A stretch of 64,000 nt of DNA from Fluviicola chungangensis (GCF_007558725.1 NZ_VLPL01000003.1:434001-498000), one strand, 5' to 3'. Positions 24,981 to 34,461 are shown, counted from the first letter of the stretch. The notes: generated from the sequence alone by a model not told the origin. Numbers and translations: made by a program.

Positions 24981-25901
24981 ATGGAGTTTATCAGCCTGGA
25001 AGAATTTTACCGGTCGATTTGTAATGGCGGCTCATCAATAGTTCCGGAGGGGATTAGCAAAGAACTGGGACAGTTCAATGTGTTTGATACCAACGAATTG
25101 CTGGCGCAAAACAGCGGTAAGAAAGGAAAAATGCCCTACAATCGGCGTTTGTACTATAAAATAAGCCTGATTTCAGGAAGAAGTACAGCTGAGTACGCCG
25201 ATAAAGTAATAGATATTGAGAAATACGGTTTGCTTTTTGCCACACCGAAAGTTCCGTATAACTATACATCCGAAGATGAAGAACACAGTGCGGTATTTTG
25301 TGTTTTTAGTCCGGATTTCATTACCAGATCGAATACCGGTTTTATGTTGGATGAACTTCCTATCTTCAGTCCGGGAAGTATACCGGTTTTTGAATTAACG
25401 GAAGATGAATTCCAATACCTGAGAACGGTTTTTTCTAAAATGAGAACGGAACAGGCTTCGGACTATGCCTTTAAATACGATTTGATCCGTACTTATGTCA
25501 TGGAACTGATCCACCAGGGCCAAAAACTGCAACCGGCGTCTGTTTTGTATCCGAAACACTCTGCTTCTGAACGGGTAAGTTCGTTATTTGTGGAGTTGTT
25601 GGAACGCCAGTTTCCGATCGAGTCCAATCAGCAACGCATCGGTTTGAGAACGGCAAAGGATTATGCAGATCGTTTAGCGGTTCATGTGAACCATTTGAAT
25701 AAGGTGTTAAAAGAAAATACCGGAAGGACAACCACCGAGGTGATAGGAAACCGGATTACGCAGGAAGCCAAGATCTTGTTGAAACAAACAAACTGGACCG
25801 TTTCGGAGATTGCATACTGTTTGGGGTTTGAAGAAGTAGCGCACTTTTCCAATTTCTTTCGCAAACAAACTCAAATCACTCCTAATTCCTTCCGGAATTA
25901 A
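24981..25901 (+). CDS. AraC-family transcriptional regulator
   Basis: A 306-residue regulator. The C-terminal 100 residues hold two helix-turn-helix units: LRTAKDYADRLAVHVNHLNK and the second around WTVSEIAYCLGFEEVAHFSN followed by FFRKQTQITPNSFRN, the standard AraC end. The N-terminal domain is probably a cupin-like sensor. The gene is preceded by a good promoter and followed, after an AT-rich inverted repeat, by a short-chain dehydrogenase gene on the same strand, its most likely target. Ligand unknown. Confidence 0.93.
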   Translation: MEFISLEEFYRSICNGGSSIVPEGISKELGQFNVFDTNELLAQNSGKKGKMPYNRRLYYKISLISGRSTAEYADKVIDIEKYGLLFATPKVPYNYTSEDEEHSAVFCVFSPDFITRSNTGFMLDELPIFSPGSIPVFELTEDEFQYLRTVFSKMRTEQASDYAFKYDLIRTYVMELIHQGQKLQPASVLYPKHSASERVSSLFVELLERQFPIESNQQRIGLRTAKDYADRLAVHVNHLNKVLKENTGRTTTEVIGNRITQEAKILLKQTNWTVSEIAYCLGFEEVAHFSNFFRKQTQITPNSFRN

Positions 25902-25904
25902 TGA

Positions 25905-25985
25905 TCAATGACGAAATTATCAATTATCAAACGGTTGAAAAGTTGCTTTCTTGATAATTGAAGCATTCATAATTGATAATTATTT
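25905..25985. repeat. AATTATCAATTATCAA inverted repeat
   Basis: AATTATCAATTATCAA on the left matches TTGATAATT and ATAATTGATAATTAT on the right. It lies between the AraC and SDR genes and may separate their transcripts. Confidence 0.6.
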
Positions 25986-26039
25986 GTTTTTTGCAACTCT
26001 TGGATTGCTTCGCGCAAACAAACCACCTGATTCATGGGC

Positions 26040-26047
26040 TATTTTTG
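26040..26047 (+). promoter_or_regulatory. -7 element of the SDR gene
   Basis: TATTTTTG, 19 bases before the chosen ATG at 26067; it lies inside a longer upstream frame and argues against that earlier start. Confidence 0.55.
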
Positions 26048-26066
26048 TTTCATCAAATTTAAATAC

Positions 26067-26828
26067 ATGAAAACAAGTAAATTAGCACTCATTACTGGAG
26101 GAAGCCGTGGCTTGGGGAGAAGCATGGCAAACAAATTGGCAGAAAAGGGCATCAATGTGGTGATTACTTACCACACCAACAAAGCAGAAGCAGATAAAGT
26201 AGTGGCAGAAATTCAGTCAAAGGGAGCAGAAGCACTTGCTCTTCCGTTGGATGTAAGTAAAGCAGACACCTTTCAGTCGTTTGTTGCAACACTGAGAAGT
26301 TCAATTAAAAGCAACTTCGACAAAGAGAAAATTGATTTCCTGGTAAACAATGCCGGAATTGGGTTGTCTACACCGCTGGGAGCAACCGAACCATCCGTGT
26401 TTGATTCATTGACGGACATTCATTTCAAAGCACCGTTTTTCTTAACGCAATTGATCGTTCCGTTTGTGAATGACGGAGGTGGAATTGTGAATATTTCCAG
26501 TGGATTAGCCCGTTTTACTGCGCCCGGGTATTCGGTTTACGGATCGTTAAAAGCAGCAGTGGAGCAACTATCGCGTTATTTGGCCCAAGAATTAGGTTCG
26601 CGCCAAATCCGTGTGAACTGTGTGGCTCCGGGAGCAATTGAAACAGATTTCGGAGGCGGAGCAGTGCGCGATAATGCGGATTACAATAAAATGATCGCAG
26701 ATGCAACCGCGCTTGGAAGAGCGGGGCTACCGGATGATATCGGGGACGTAGTGGCATTCCTGTGTACGGATGAATCCCGTTGGATCAACGGACAACGCAT
26801 TGAAGTTTCCGGAGGAACACATTTATAG
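26067..26828 (+). CDS. Short-chain dehydrogenase/reductase
   Basis: Classical SDR oxidoreductase of 253 residues using NAD(P). Cofactor motif TGGSRGLGR at about 10-18, NNAG after strand 4, catalytic Ser in NISSG, and the YxxxK pair in VYGSLKAAVEQ. The C-terminal end RIEVSGGTHL is also typical. Substrate cannot be inferred. It is probably controlled by the AraC-type gene upstream. A strong bidirectional terminator follows at 26864. Confidence 0.94.
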   Translation: MKTSKLALITGGSRGLGRSMANKLAEKGINVVITYHTNKAEADKVVAEIQSKGAEALALPLDVSKADTFQSFVATLRSSIKSNFDKEKIDFLVNNAGIGLSTPLGATEPSVFDSLTDIHFKAPFFLTQLIVPFVNDGGGIVNISSGLARFTAPGYSVYGSLKAAVEQLSRYLAQELGSRQIRVNCVAPGAIETDFGGGAVRDNADYNKMIADATALGRAGLPDDIGDVVAFLCTDESRWINGQRIEVSGGTHL

Positions 26829-26863
26829 TTGGATTTCAAGATGCTAAAACTTGGATATGTACC

Positions 26864-26898
26864 AAAAAAAGCCCTGGAAGATACCTCCGGGGCTTTTT
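26864..26898. terminator. Bidirectional terminator between SDR and RDD genes
   Basis: AAAAAAGCCC and GGGGCTTTTT flank a short loop, with A and T runs that serve both convergent genes. Confidence 0.85.
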
Positions 26899-26937
26899 AA
26901 CTTTATGGTTTCAAGTCCTAAAATTCTAAAATTCCGG

Positions 26938-27513
26938 TTAATCCAGGATATCTGCTTCTTTGGAAGTATACGAACCCAATAGTTTTTGAAGTTCTGCTTT
27001 TTCGGATCGTTTGACCACGTATGTTTTGGACAAAGTGTCGTGCCAACCGCGTTCTGCAAAGCACGAAAAAGCTTCAAAGGGAATGTATCTGCAAATAGTC
27101 CTTAACAAAGCTTTCGGGAAACTTACTTTATTTGCGTATTCGTCGATAACCGTATAACCGCAAATCAATTTGCCTAAAGTAGCTCCTCCCAGTCCTTCAC
27201 TAATAGCATAATAGAGGAAGAAGATCGGGTAGCCGATGTAGTTCAGCACCCCTATAAGGGTTGAATCAGGTCTCAAGGCTTCTACATTGCCTGTAGCAAC
27301 CACAATAATTCCGATAAGGATTCCGACAATAAACGTTATGATGTAAAAGAATACCACATCGATCATGAAATATCCAAAGCGCACTCCCTGACTTACAACT
27401 TCAGGAGGTCTACCTACCATCTTCGTTTCCGGTACTTTAATGACAATTCCGTTTTCGTCTCGCTGATTTTTAAAGACTGTTTTCTCAATTCTTAGATTTT
27501 CGATTGTTTTCAT
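26938..27513 (-). CDS. RDD-family membrane protein
   Basis: A 191-residue membrane protein of the RDD family. An N-terminal soluble stretch of about 40 residues precedes GYFMIDVVFFYIITF, where the family's Arg/Asp start pattern is located (the Asp is kept), then two further hydrophobic segments, including YIGYPIFFLYYAISEGLGG and TLGKLICGYTVID, a common RDD core. The function of the family is mostly unknown; some members affect ion tolerance. It lies 33 bases upstream of the end of no other gene on its strand and follows rlmB's operon separately. Confidence 0.8.
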   Translation of the reverse strand: MKTIENLRIEKTVFKNQRDENGIVIKVPETKMVGRPPEVVSQGVRFGYFMIDVVFFYIITFIVGILIGIIVVATGNVEALRPDSTLIGVLNYIGYPIFFLYYAISEGLGGATLGKLICGYTVIDEYANKVSFPKALLRTICRYIPFEAFSCFAERGWHDTLSKTYVVKRSEKAELQKLLGSYTSKEADILD

Positions 27514-27546
27514 TAGGTGGATTTAAATTCGAGCTAAAGATAAAGA

Positions 27547-28371
27547 TTATTTTACTGCTTTTACCTGCTTTAATCGCTCATACAAGATCATTCCGGTTGC
27601 AACTCCAACATTTAGCGAAGAAATATCTCCGGCCATCGGGATGGATAAACGAACGTCCGACATTTTCAGTAAATCATGTGAAATTCCATCTTCTTCGGAT
27701 CCCACGATAATAGCTGTCGGACCAAAGAATGAGTAATTTTCAACTGAAACTTTCGATTTCTCTGTGCAGGAAACGATCTGGAAACCGCTTTGCTGCAGAT
27801 AGAAGAGACTGTTCTTCAGTAAATCGGTCTTGCAAACAGGAATGCTGTGTAATGCTCCGGCAGATGTTTTAATGGCGTCAGCGGAAACCAGTGCACTTCC
27901 TTTGGAAGGGACCAAAATTGCATCGACGCCCATACAAGCTGCCGTGCGGGCAATTCCACCGAAGTTACGAACGTCGGTGATGCGGTCAAGGACCAATATA
28001 CACGGTTCTTTTCCTTCCGAAAGCCATTGGTCACATAGATCTTCGATGTTTTTGTAGGCAACCGGAGAAGTAAATGCAATCACTCCCTGGTGATTGTTTG
28101 CCGTCAGTTTATTTAATTTTTCTATAGGAACAAACTGCAATTGGTAATCTTTACCCGTCAATACCGTTCTCAATTCTTCGAACAAATCCTTGTCAATTCC
28201 TTTTTGGATCAGGATCTTATTGATTTCAACGTCGTTTTTGATCGCTTCGATTACTACGCGAATTCCATAGATGATATCCGAAGGATCTTCTTTTGGTTTG
28301 CGTTCGAAATTGCGTTTGTCTTTGTTAAATCCTCCGCGGCTTTCTTCGCGGTCGTTTTTCTTATTATACAT
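27547..28371 (-). CDS. rlmB: TrmH/RlmB-family RNA 2'-O-methyltransferase
   Basis: SPOUT-fold methyltransferase that in the best-known member methylates the ribose of G2251 in 23S rRNA. A charged N-terminal tail of about 35 residues precedes the L30e-like substrate domain (IIYGIRVVIEAI), then the knotted catalytic domain with motif 1 LDRITDVRNFGGIARTA, motif 2 AIIVGSEEDGI and motif 3 LSIPMAGDISSLNVGVATGM. I start at the ATG at 28371, eight bases inside the end of osmC, so the two are coupled. Which RNA position is modified cannot be certain from the family alone. Confidence 0.92.
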   Translation of the reverse strand: MYNKKNDREESRGGFNKDKRNFERKPKEDPSDIIYGIRVVIEAIKNDVEINKILIQKGIDKDLFEELRTVLTGKDYQLQFVPIEKLNKLTANNHQGVIAFTSPVAYKNIEDLCDQWLSEGKEPCILVLDRITDVRNFGGIARTAACMGVDAILVPSKGSALVSADAIKTSAGALHSIPVCKTDLLKNSLFYLQQSGFQIVSCTEKSKVSVENYSFFGPTAIIVGSEEDGISHDLLKMSDVRLSIPMAGDISSLNVGVATGMILYERLKQVKAVK

Positions 28372-28768
28372 GGAATGTGATTTCAAGTTCGATATCTTCA
28401 CTTACTGATTTTGCAACCGGACAAGCCAGGGCAGTGCGTTTTACCTTTTCACTGGTTGCTTCGTCCCAACCGTTGTTTCTCAGGTCGATCTCAATGACCA
28501 GTTTCCCGATTCTTCTCGGGTTTGCCGCCATAATCTTGGTGACCGTTGCAGAACCATGTTCGTAATGGTGTCCATGCTCATTGCAGTAGATACCGATAAT
28601 ACTGATCATACAGGAAGCGTAGGCAGTTGCAACCAAATCTGTCGGTGAAAATTTCTCTCCTTTTCCGTGATTGTCTGTCGGCGCATCGGTGTGGATCACC
28701 GTTCCCGATTGAAGATGCGTGCATTCTGTGCGCAGTCCTCCAAGGTATTTTACTGTTGATGTGGGCAT
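28364..28768 (-). CDS. OsmC-family peroxide-related protein
   Basis: A 134-residue OsmC/Ohr-superfamily protein, which act as thiol-dependent hydroperoxide reductases. The two expected cysteines are present in YASCMISIIG and LACPVAKSVSEDI, with the family start VKYLGGLRTECTHLQSG. It is the first gene of a two-gene unit with the rRNA methyltransferase, overlapping it by eight bases. The substrate class (organic peroxide or other) is not defined by the sequence. Confidence 0.92.
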   Translation of the reverse strand: MPTSTVKYLGGLRTECTHLQSGTVIHTDAPTDNHGKGEKFSPTDLVATAYASCMISIIGIYCNEHGHHYEHGSATVTKIMAANPRRIGKLVIEIDLRNNGWDEATSEKVKRTALACPVAKSVSEDIELEITFHV

Positions 28769-28777
28769 AACTTAATT

Positions 28778-28875
28778 GTTTAATAGTTCAACGTGTTGAA
28801 AGTTCAAATGTTCCTCCATGTGACACTGAATTGAACTCTTATGTTTTTTGAACAGTTTAAACTTTTTGAACTTCG
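28778..28875. repeat. GTTCAA/TTGAAC inverted array between osmC and lipA
   Basis: AGTTCAACGTGTTGAAAGTTCAAATG on the left is given here as position 28791-28814; on the right TTGAACTC, TTTTTTGAACAG and TTTTTGAAC follow. It sits in a divergent promoter region, unlike most other copies that follow gene ends. Confidence 0.5.
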
Positions 28876-28898
28876 TTTATTTGTTCTTTGTACTTTTG
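28865..28898 (+). promoter_or_regulatory. lipA promoter
   Basis: TTTG at 28865-28868 and TACTTTTG at 28891-28898 are 22 bases apart. A small hairpin, TCAGCACC with GGTACTGA (28913-28931), lies in the leader. Confidence 0.6.
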
Positions 28899-28957
28899 TA
28901 GTATCAAATTTCTCAGCACCAAAGGTACTGAATTTTTGAAAAGGGAAAGGCACGACT

Positions 28958-29839
28958 ATGTCAGAAGAAATTACAACAGCAGAAAATAACGTTCGCATCA
29001 AAAAGCCAAACTGGCTGCGTGTAAAATTACCGATCGGTGAGAATTACAAGAAGGTACGTGCTCTGGTGGATGAGCATAAATTGCATACCATTTGTGAAAG
29101 TGGTTCCTGCCCGAATATGGGCGAGTGCTGGGGGGAAGGAACGGCTACGTTTATGATCCTTGGAAATATCTGTACACGTTCGTGTGGTTTCTGTGCGGTT
29201 CAAACCGGGAAGCCCGAAGCAATCGATGAATTTGAACCTGGAAAAGTAGCTCATTCTATTAAAACCATGCAGATCAAACACGCGGTAATTACTTCGGTAG
29301 ACCGTGATGACCTGAAAGATGGCGGAGCGGGAATCTGGGTTCAGACCGTGAAAGCGGTTCGTCATCAAAGTCCGGGAACAACGATGGAAACCCTAATCCC
29401 TGATTTTGCCGGTAAATGGGAAAATTTACAGCAGATCATCGATGTCGCTCCTGAAATTGTTTCACACAATCTGGAAACAGTGCGCCGACTTACAAAACAA
29501 GTGCGCATTCAGGCAAAATACGACCGCAGCCTGGAAGTGCTGTTCCGCCTGAAAAAAGGAGGAATGCGAACCAAATCAGGGGTCATGCTTGGTTTGGGTG
29601 AAACAGATGAAGAAGTGATTGAAACAATGGAAGATTTGAGAGCTGTCGGTGTAGATATCCTGACTTTGGGCCAATACCTGCAGCCAACGCCAAAACATTT
29701 ACCTATTGTTGAATTCGTAACTCCGGAACGTTTCGATAAATACCGTGAAATCGGATTGAAAATGGGATTCCGTTTCGTGGAAAGCGGACCACTGGTGCGT
29801 TCTTCTTATCATGCGGAGAAGCATATTTTTGATTTATAG
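28958..29839 (+). CDS. lipA: Lipoyl synthase
   Basis: Radical-SAM enzyme that inserts two sulfur atoms into protein-bound octanoate to make lipoyl cofactor. The auxiliary cluster cysteines C46, C51 and C57 are in [12 protein letters not shown] and the radical-SAM cysteines C72, C76 and C79 in CTRSCGFC. The C-terminal Ser that completes the auxiliary cluster is in RSSYHAEKH. Length is 293 residues. GAAAGG near the ATG may act as ribosome binding site. lpd lies 290 bases downstream, linking lipoate synthesis to the E3 subunit that uses it. Confidence 0.98.
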   Translation: MSEEITTAENNVRIKKPNWLRVKLPIGENYKKVRALVDEHKLHTICESGSCPNMGECWGEGTATFMILGNICTRSCGFCAVQTGKPEAIDEFEPGKVAHSIKTMQIKHAVITSVDRDDLKDGGAGIWVQTVKAVRHQSPGTTMETLIPDFAGKWENLQQIIDVAPEIVSHNLETVRRLTKQVRIQAKYDRSLEVLFRLKKGGMRTKSGVMLGLGETDEEVIETMEDLRAVGVDILTLGQYLQPTPKHLPIVEFVTPERFDKYREIGLKMGFRFVESGPLVRSSYHAEKHIFDL

Positions 29840-30131
29840 ATAAATCGAACAGGAAGTTCATTCTGTCCTAAAGGTAAACGTAGTTAAAGAAATAGGTGGA
29901 TATTTAAGAATAAGAATCTGATCGCAGCAGATAATTCACGCTAGTTTTAACCTTAGCCGGTATTTCATTTGTTGAGAACAATCTGTTGAAAAGGTTTGGT
30001 CAAGATTTAATTTAAGAAAAGCTATTATCTTATTCCTACAGTCATAGCAATTTCAGCACATTCTTTTGCATTTTACATTTTGCATTTTCAATTAATTCCT
30101 ACCTTTATCCCACATTTTAGAAATTGAAACT
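29840..30131. promoter_or_regulatory. lipA-lpd intergenic region
   Basis: About 290 AT-rich bases without a gene. TTTG at 30079-30082 and TACCTTTA at 30100-30107 (17 bases apart) form the likely lpd promoter. TTTTGCATTTTACATTTTGCATTTTCAATT just before it (30064-30093) is a direct repeat of TTTTGCATTTT-like words. Nothing else was recognised. Confidence 0.45.
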
Positions 30132-31535
30132 ATGAGTACGTTTGATGTTGCGATTATCGGTTCAGGTCCTGGTGGATACGTAGCTGCTCTTCGCTGTGCA
30201 CAATTAGGATTGAATACTGCTTTGATCGAAAAATACCCAACTCTTGGAGGAACTTGTTTAAACGTAGGATGTATCCCGTCAAAGGCATTATTGGATTCAT
30301 CGGAGCATTTTTTCAACGCAAAGCACAATTTTGCAACTCATGGAATCAAAGTAGATAACGTAGAGGCGGATATTGCGCAGATGATCGCCCGAAAGGAAGA
30401 GGTGGTTGCCCAAACATGCAACGGCGTAAAATTCCTGATGGATAAAAACAAGGTAACTGTTTACCAGGGAGTGGGTTCGTTTGTGGATAAAACGACGATC
30501 GCCATCAAAGACGACAAAGGAAACAGCACCAACATTACTGCGAAAAATACCATTATCGCTACAGGATCCAAACCTAATTTCTTTCCGGGAATGGAACCGG
30601 ATAAAAAACGGATCATTACTTCTACGGAAGCATTGAAAATGACGGAAATCCCGAAACGGATGATCGTGATCGGAGGTGGAGTAATCGGTTTGGAATTGGG
30701 GTCTGTTTACGCGCGTTTGGGAACAGAAGTAGAAGTAGTGGAATTCGCTTCGAGTATCCTTCCAACGATGGACCTTTCATTAGGAAAAGAATTGACGAAA
30801 ATCCTGAAGAAGGAAGGATTCAAATTTCATTTGGAACACCAAGTTCAGAAAGTTGAAAATACTGGAAACAGTGTTAAATTGACTGCTTTGAACAAAAAGA
30901 ACGAAGAAGTAACCCTGGAGGCGGATTATTGCCTGGTTGCAGTTGGACGCAAAGCATATACGGAAGGTTTAGGTCTTGAGAATGTGGGCTTGACGGTAAA
31001 TAATCGCGGTCAGGTCGATGTGAACGATCATTTGCAAACGGCAGTTCCGAATATTTATGCAATCGGTGACGTAGTTCGCGGAGCAATGCTTGCTCACAAA
31101 GCGGAAGAAGAAGGAGTGGTGGTTGCCGAGCAATTGGCAGGACAAAAACCGCATATCAATTACAACCTGATTCCAGGAGTAGTTTATACCTGGCCGGAAA
31201 TCGCCTCTGTTGGTAAAACAGAAGAAGAACTGAAGGCTTCCGGAGTAGAGTACAAAGCAGGTTCTTTCCCAATGAAAGCTTTGGGAAGAGCACGTGCATC
31301 GATGGATATTGCAGGTTTCGTTAAAATTTTAGCGGATGCGAAAACAGATGAGGTGTTGGGCGTTCACATGATCGCCGCACGCGCTGCTGATATGATCATG
31401 GAAGCGGTAACAGCAATGGAATTCCGTGCTTCAGCTGAAGATATTTCCCGCATTTGCCATGGACATCCAACATTCTCTGAAGCGGTGAAAGAAGCGGCTT
31501 TGGCTGCAACAGACAACAGAGCATTGCATATTTAA
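30132..31535 (+). CDS. lpd: Dihydrolipoyl dehydrogenase (E3)
   Basis: FAD enzyme that reoxidises dihydrolipoamide in 2-oxoacid dehydrogenase complexes and the glycine cleavage system. The FAD motif GSGPGGYVAA is at 10-19, the redox-active disulfide C42/C47 in GGTCLNVGCIPSK, the NAD motif GGGVIGLELGSVYARLG, and the C-terminal catalytic His-Glu in CHGHPTFSEAVKEA. Length is 467 residues. It stands alone between its own promoter and a strong terminator. Confidence 0.97.
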   Translation: MSTFDVAIIGSGPGGYVAALRCAQLGLNTALIEKYPTLGGTCLNVGCIPSKALLDSSEHFFNAKHNFATHGIKVDNVEADIAQMIARKEEVVAQTCNGVKFLMDKNKVTVYQGVGSFVDKTTIAIKDDKGNSTNITAKNTIIATGSKPNFFPGMEPDKKRIITSTEALKMTEIPKRMIVIGGGVIGLELGSVYARLGTEVEVVEFASSILPTMDLSLGKELTKILKKEGFKFHLEHQVQKVENTGNSVKLTALNKKNEEVTLEADYCLVAVGRKAYTEGLGLENVGLTVNNRGQVDVNDHLQTAVPNIYAIGDVVRGAMLAHKAEEEGVVVAEQLAGQKPHINYNLIPGVVYTWPEIASVGKTEEELKASGVEYKAGSFPMKALGRARASMDIAGFVKILADAKTDEVLGVHMIAARAADMIMEAVTAMEFRASAEDISRICHGHPTFSEAVKEAALAATDNRALHI

Positions 31536-31553
31536 CGGATAAATTAAAATTTG

Positions 31554-31587
31554 AAAAGCCTTTCCTTTGCAGGAAGGGCTTTTTTGT
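31554..31587 (+). terminator. lpd terminator
   Basis: AAAAGCCTTTCCT pairs with AGGAAGGGCTTTT around TTGC, followed by a T-run. Confidence 0.9.
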
Positions 31588-31716
31588 TTTCCTCCGCTGA
31601 TGATATGCATCCTGTTCTTTTTTGATGTGCTTCCCGCCAAAATATAGATCTGCATACCTCAGCGAAATCTGCGGGAAATAATGACATAGGTCATCCTCCC
31701 TTCTTGCCTTTTATAT

Positions 31717-31724
31717 TATTTTTG
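31717..31724 (+). promoter_or_regulatory. hemH -7 element
   Basis: TATTTTTG matches TAnnTTTG, 21 bases before the ATG at 31746. Confidence 0.55.
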
Positions 31725-31745
31725 CACAGCCTTTAAACAAATGAG

Positions 31746-32768
31746 ATGAGTAAGAAAATCGGTGTGTTATTGATTCAGTTGGGAACCCCGGATAGTCCCA
31801 AAAACAGTGATGTTCGTCGGTACCTGAAAGAATTTTTAATGGACCCGCGTGTGATTGACATCCCGTTTTTTTCCCGATTGCTGCTTGTTAGAGGAATTAT
31901 TGTTCCTTTCAGAACCCCGAAATCCGCCAAAATCTATAAACAATTATGGGAACTCGGAAACGGTAAATCACCACTTTTGACTTATACGGAATCGGTAAAA
32001 AGCCTGCTTCAGCAACGTTTCGCTTCAGAAGATGTGACGATTGAAATGGCGATGCGCTACCAAAATCCTTCTATGGAATCCGTTTTGGAACGCATGCGCA
32101 AAGCAAACTATGAACAAATCATTATCTTGCCCTTGTTTCCTCAGTATGCAAGTGCTTCGACGGGATCTGCTGTGGATAAAGCCATGGAAATCATCAAAAA
32201 ATGGTGGGTAATCCCGGATATCAGAGTCGTTTCTCAATTCTATAATCACGAAGGATACATTGATTCGATTGTGGAAAGGGCAAAGGAATTCGATATCGCT
32301 TCCTACGACAAGATCATGTTCTCTTATCATGGGCTTCCGGAAAGACAGGTAGACAAAGTATACGACTCGGGACTGTGTCAGGATCACGATTGTGAAAAAG
32401 AAATTACAGAAGAAAATAAGTTCTGTTATAAGGCAACAAGTTATGAAACGACCCGCCTGATCGCAGCCAAATTAGGCTTGACGGAAGACCAATACATCGT
32501 TAGTTTTCAATCGCGTTTGGATGAGAAATGGATTCAGCCTTTTTCCGATAAAGTAATTGAACAATGGGGGAAAGAAGGAAAGAAACGGGTTCTGGCTTTC
32601 AGTCCGGCTTTCGTTGCTGATTGCCTGGAAACATTGATTGAAATCGGTGGGGAATACCAGGAAATTTTCGAAGAAAACGGAGGTGAAAAAGTGCAATTGG
32701 TTCCAAGCTCGAATGATCATCCGCGCTTTATCGACTGTTTGGAAGATTTGGTAAGGAAATCCTCTTGA
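31746..32768 (+). CDS. hemH: Ferrochelatase
   Basis: Final enzyme of protohaem synthesis, inserting ferrous iron into protoporphyrin IX (or coproporphyrin III in some lineages). It has the N-terminal family start GVLLIQLGTPDSP, the catalytic His in FSYHGLPERQ, FQSRLDEKWIQP and the second conserved acidic region AFSPAFVADCLETLIEI. Length is 340 residues. Several Cys residues cluster after the catalytic His (SGLCQDHDC and FCYKATSY), a feature of some ferrochelatases. It has its own promoter element and shares a bidirectional terminator with the convergent DUF3494 gene. Confidence 0.96.
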   Translation: MSKKIGVLLIQLGTPDSPKNSDVRRYLKEFLMDPRVIDIPFFSRLLLVRGIIVPFRTPKSAKIYKQLWELGNGKSPLLTYTESVKSLLQQRFASEDVTIEMAMRYQNPSMESVLERMRKANYEQIIILPLFPQYASASTGSAVDKAMEIIKKWWVIPDIRVVSQFYNHEGYIDSIVERAKEFDIASYDKIMFSYHGLPERQVDKVYDSGLCQDHDCEKEITEENKFCYKATSYETTRLIAAKLGLTEDQYIVSFQSRLDEKWIQPFSDKVIEQWGKEGKKRVLAFSPAFVADCLETLIEIGGEYQEIFEENGGEKVQLVPSSNDHPRFIDCLEDLVRKSS

Positions 32769-32789
32769 GATCGAAGTTAAGGAAAAAAG

Positions 32790-32823
32790 AAACCACCCTC
32801 TGTTTTTACTGAGGATGGCTTCC
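32790..32823. terminator. Bidirectional terminator between hemH and the DUF3494 gene
   Basis: GAAACCACCCTC pairs with GAGGATGGCTTC (two wobble pairs); on the minus strand it runs into TTTCTTTTTT. Confidence 0.8.
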
Positions 32824-32847
32824 TAAATAATCCGATGACTTTTTACT

Positions 32848-34461
32848 TTATTGTGCTGTCAGTTTTCCGGTCTGAATGAGTTTCCCATTATTGATAAGCT
32901 TGTAATAATACACACCTGAAGGGAATCGCTCCGTATTCAATGTGGTCTTCTTACCGGTAATCAAAGTCTTTGATTGCTCTGATCCAAGCAGGTTGTAGAG
33001 ATACAATTCAGAATTGGTTACCAGGCTCGTCTCTTCGAATTCGATCGTCACAGAAGCAGTGAAAGGATTCGGATAAACTGAAATGATGTTTGCAGCTTCA
33101 AGAGATGTAAGGCCTAACGTGGCACAATTCGTTGGAATTGTCGTTGCAACCACGATGGTCGCGTCGGTAGATAATGCGCCGGTAGTAACCAGGGCCCGTC
33201 CGTCAAGCAGAACACCGGAATTTCCAATAGCTGCATTGTTGCAAATAAGTGTTCCTCTGAAAATGGAGTTGGCGCTGATGTCAACTGCTCCTTCGATTTT
33301 CCAGAAAACATTTTTCGATTGTGCATCATTTATCAGAACGACATTTGAGTTGGTATTGGCGGTGAGTGCGCCGTTTACCTGGATTATGAATATGGCATCT
33401 GCATTTCCCATTGCATTCAGATACAGCGTGTCGTTTAATGTAGTTGCAGCGTCTAACAAGTATGTGTGTGGAGTCAACACCAGGTTGTTTCCGAATTGTG
33501 CCGGATACAGCAATTCAATGTCATGAGGAAGCGTATTCACATAATTATACATCAGCAACAGGTCGGAAGCACATTGTGCAGTTGATCCGTCAGGCGTCAG
33601 GTGAAGCGTACCATTGATGAACGCCGGATTGTAACCGGTTGGGGCATCCGTATTGCTGCCCACATCGCCGGTAACATAGGTTGTCCCTGTATTGGAAACC
33701 GCACCGTTGGATGAGAATAAAGCGTAACAGGCAGTAGCACCGAGTTGCGGAGCTGTAGGGCCATCCAGAACAGGGCTTCCACAACCTATCGGTGTATAGA
33801 CCATCGTTCCGTTTAATGTAACTGCACCGGCCGTAGAAAGTGCACGTCCCTGAAGCGTATCTCCGGTTGCCATATCGATCGCGGCATTATTTGCGATGAT
33901 ACTTCCACACATAAAGGTCCCCGAAGCTAGGTTTACTGCACCTTCTACCTTCCAAAAAACGTTACATGCGAGTGCTTCATTCGTAAGCGTCACTTTTGCG
34001 GCAGCTCCCGAAGATAGGGTTCCCTGGATTTTGATGATAAAGACTGCATCGGGATTGTTCTGACCATCAAGGGTTAAAACTCCGTTAATAGTCGTGTTTC
34101 CTGAAATTGAATGAACTCCGGCAAAAAGTGTTTGACCGCTTCCCAATGAAGGTGCAGGTGAATTGGTGGTGACGGCAGCATCCAGTTGATTGTAGGCTAT
34201 CAGAAGGTCAGCAGAACATTGAGCTGTTGCCCCATCACTGTTATGCATCGAACCGTTTACATTGCCAAATCCGGTAATCGGGCCGTTATTCGAGCCGACA
34301 TTGCCTGTGATTTGAGACAGTCCTGTATTGGTTATAGCGCCGGAAGTAGAGAATAGTGCGAAATTAGCAGTAGTTCCAAGATCAGGTGCTTGTGCGATGA
34401 TAGAAAGGGGGAATGTTAACACGATAATACCCGTGAGTATAGAAAGTAACTTATTTATCAT
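32848..34461 (-). CDS. T9SS-secreted protein with two DUF3494 (ice-binding-like) domains
   Basis: Surface or secreted protein of 537 residues: signal peptide 1-24 (ends IIAQ), DUF3494 domain 1 at about 26-225, domain 2 at about 238-440, and a type IX secretion sorting domain at about 455-537 (VYPNPFTASVTIEFEE, LYNLLGSE, FPSGVYYYKL). Each DUF3494 domain has the ANFALFSTSGAITNTG-like start, ITGNVGSN, an ADLLIAYN-type helix and the VFWKVEGAV strand. The fold is a right-handed beta-solenoid with a helix; some members bind ice and others act as adhesins. The two domains differ clearly in sequence. It is divergent from 34640. Confidence 0.92.
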   Translation of the reverse strand: MINKLLSILTGIIVLTFPLSIIAQAPDLGTTANFALFSTSGAITNTGLSQITGNVGSNNGPITGFGNVNGSMHNSDGATAQCSADLLIAYNQLDAAVTTNSPAPSLGSGQTLFAGVHSISGNTTINGVLTLDGQNNPDAVFIIKIQGTLSSGAAAKVTLTNEALACNVFWKVEGAVNLASGTFMCGSIIANNAAIDMATGDTLQGRALSTAGAVTLNGTMVYTPIGCGSPVLDGPTAPQLGATACYALFSSNGAVSNTGTTYVTGDVGSNTDAPTGYNPAFINGTLHLTPDGSTAQCASDLLLMYNYVNTLPHDIELLYPAQFGNNLVLTPHTYLLDAATTLNDTLYLNAMGNADAIFIIQVNGALTANTNSNVVLINDAQSKNVFWKIEGAVDISANSIFRGTLICNNAAIGNSGVLLDGRALVTTGALSTDATIVVATTIPTNCATLGLTSLEAANIISVYPNPFTASVTIEFEETSLVTNSELYLYNLLGSEQSKTLITGKKTTLNTERFPSGVYYYKLINNGKLIQTGKLTAQ

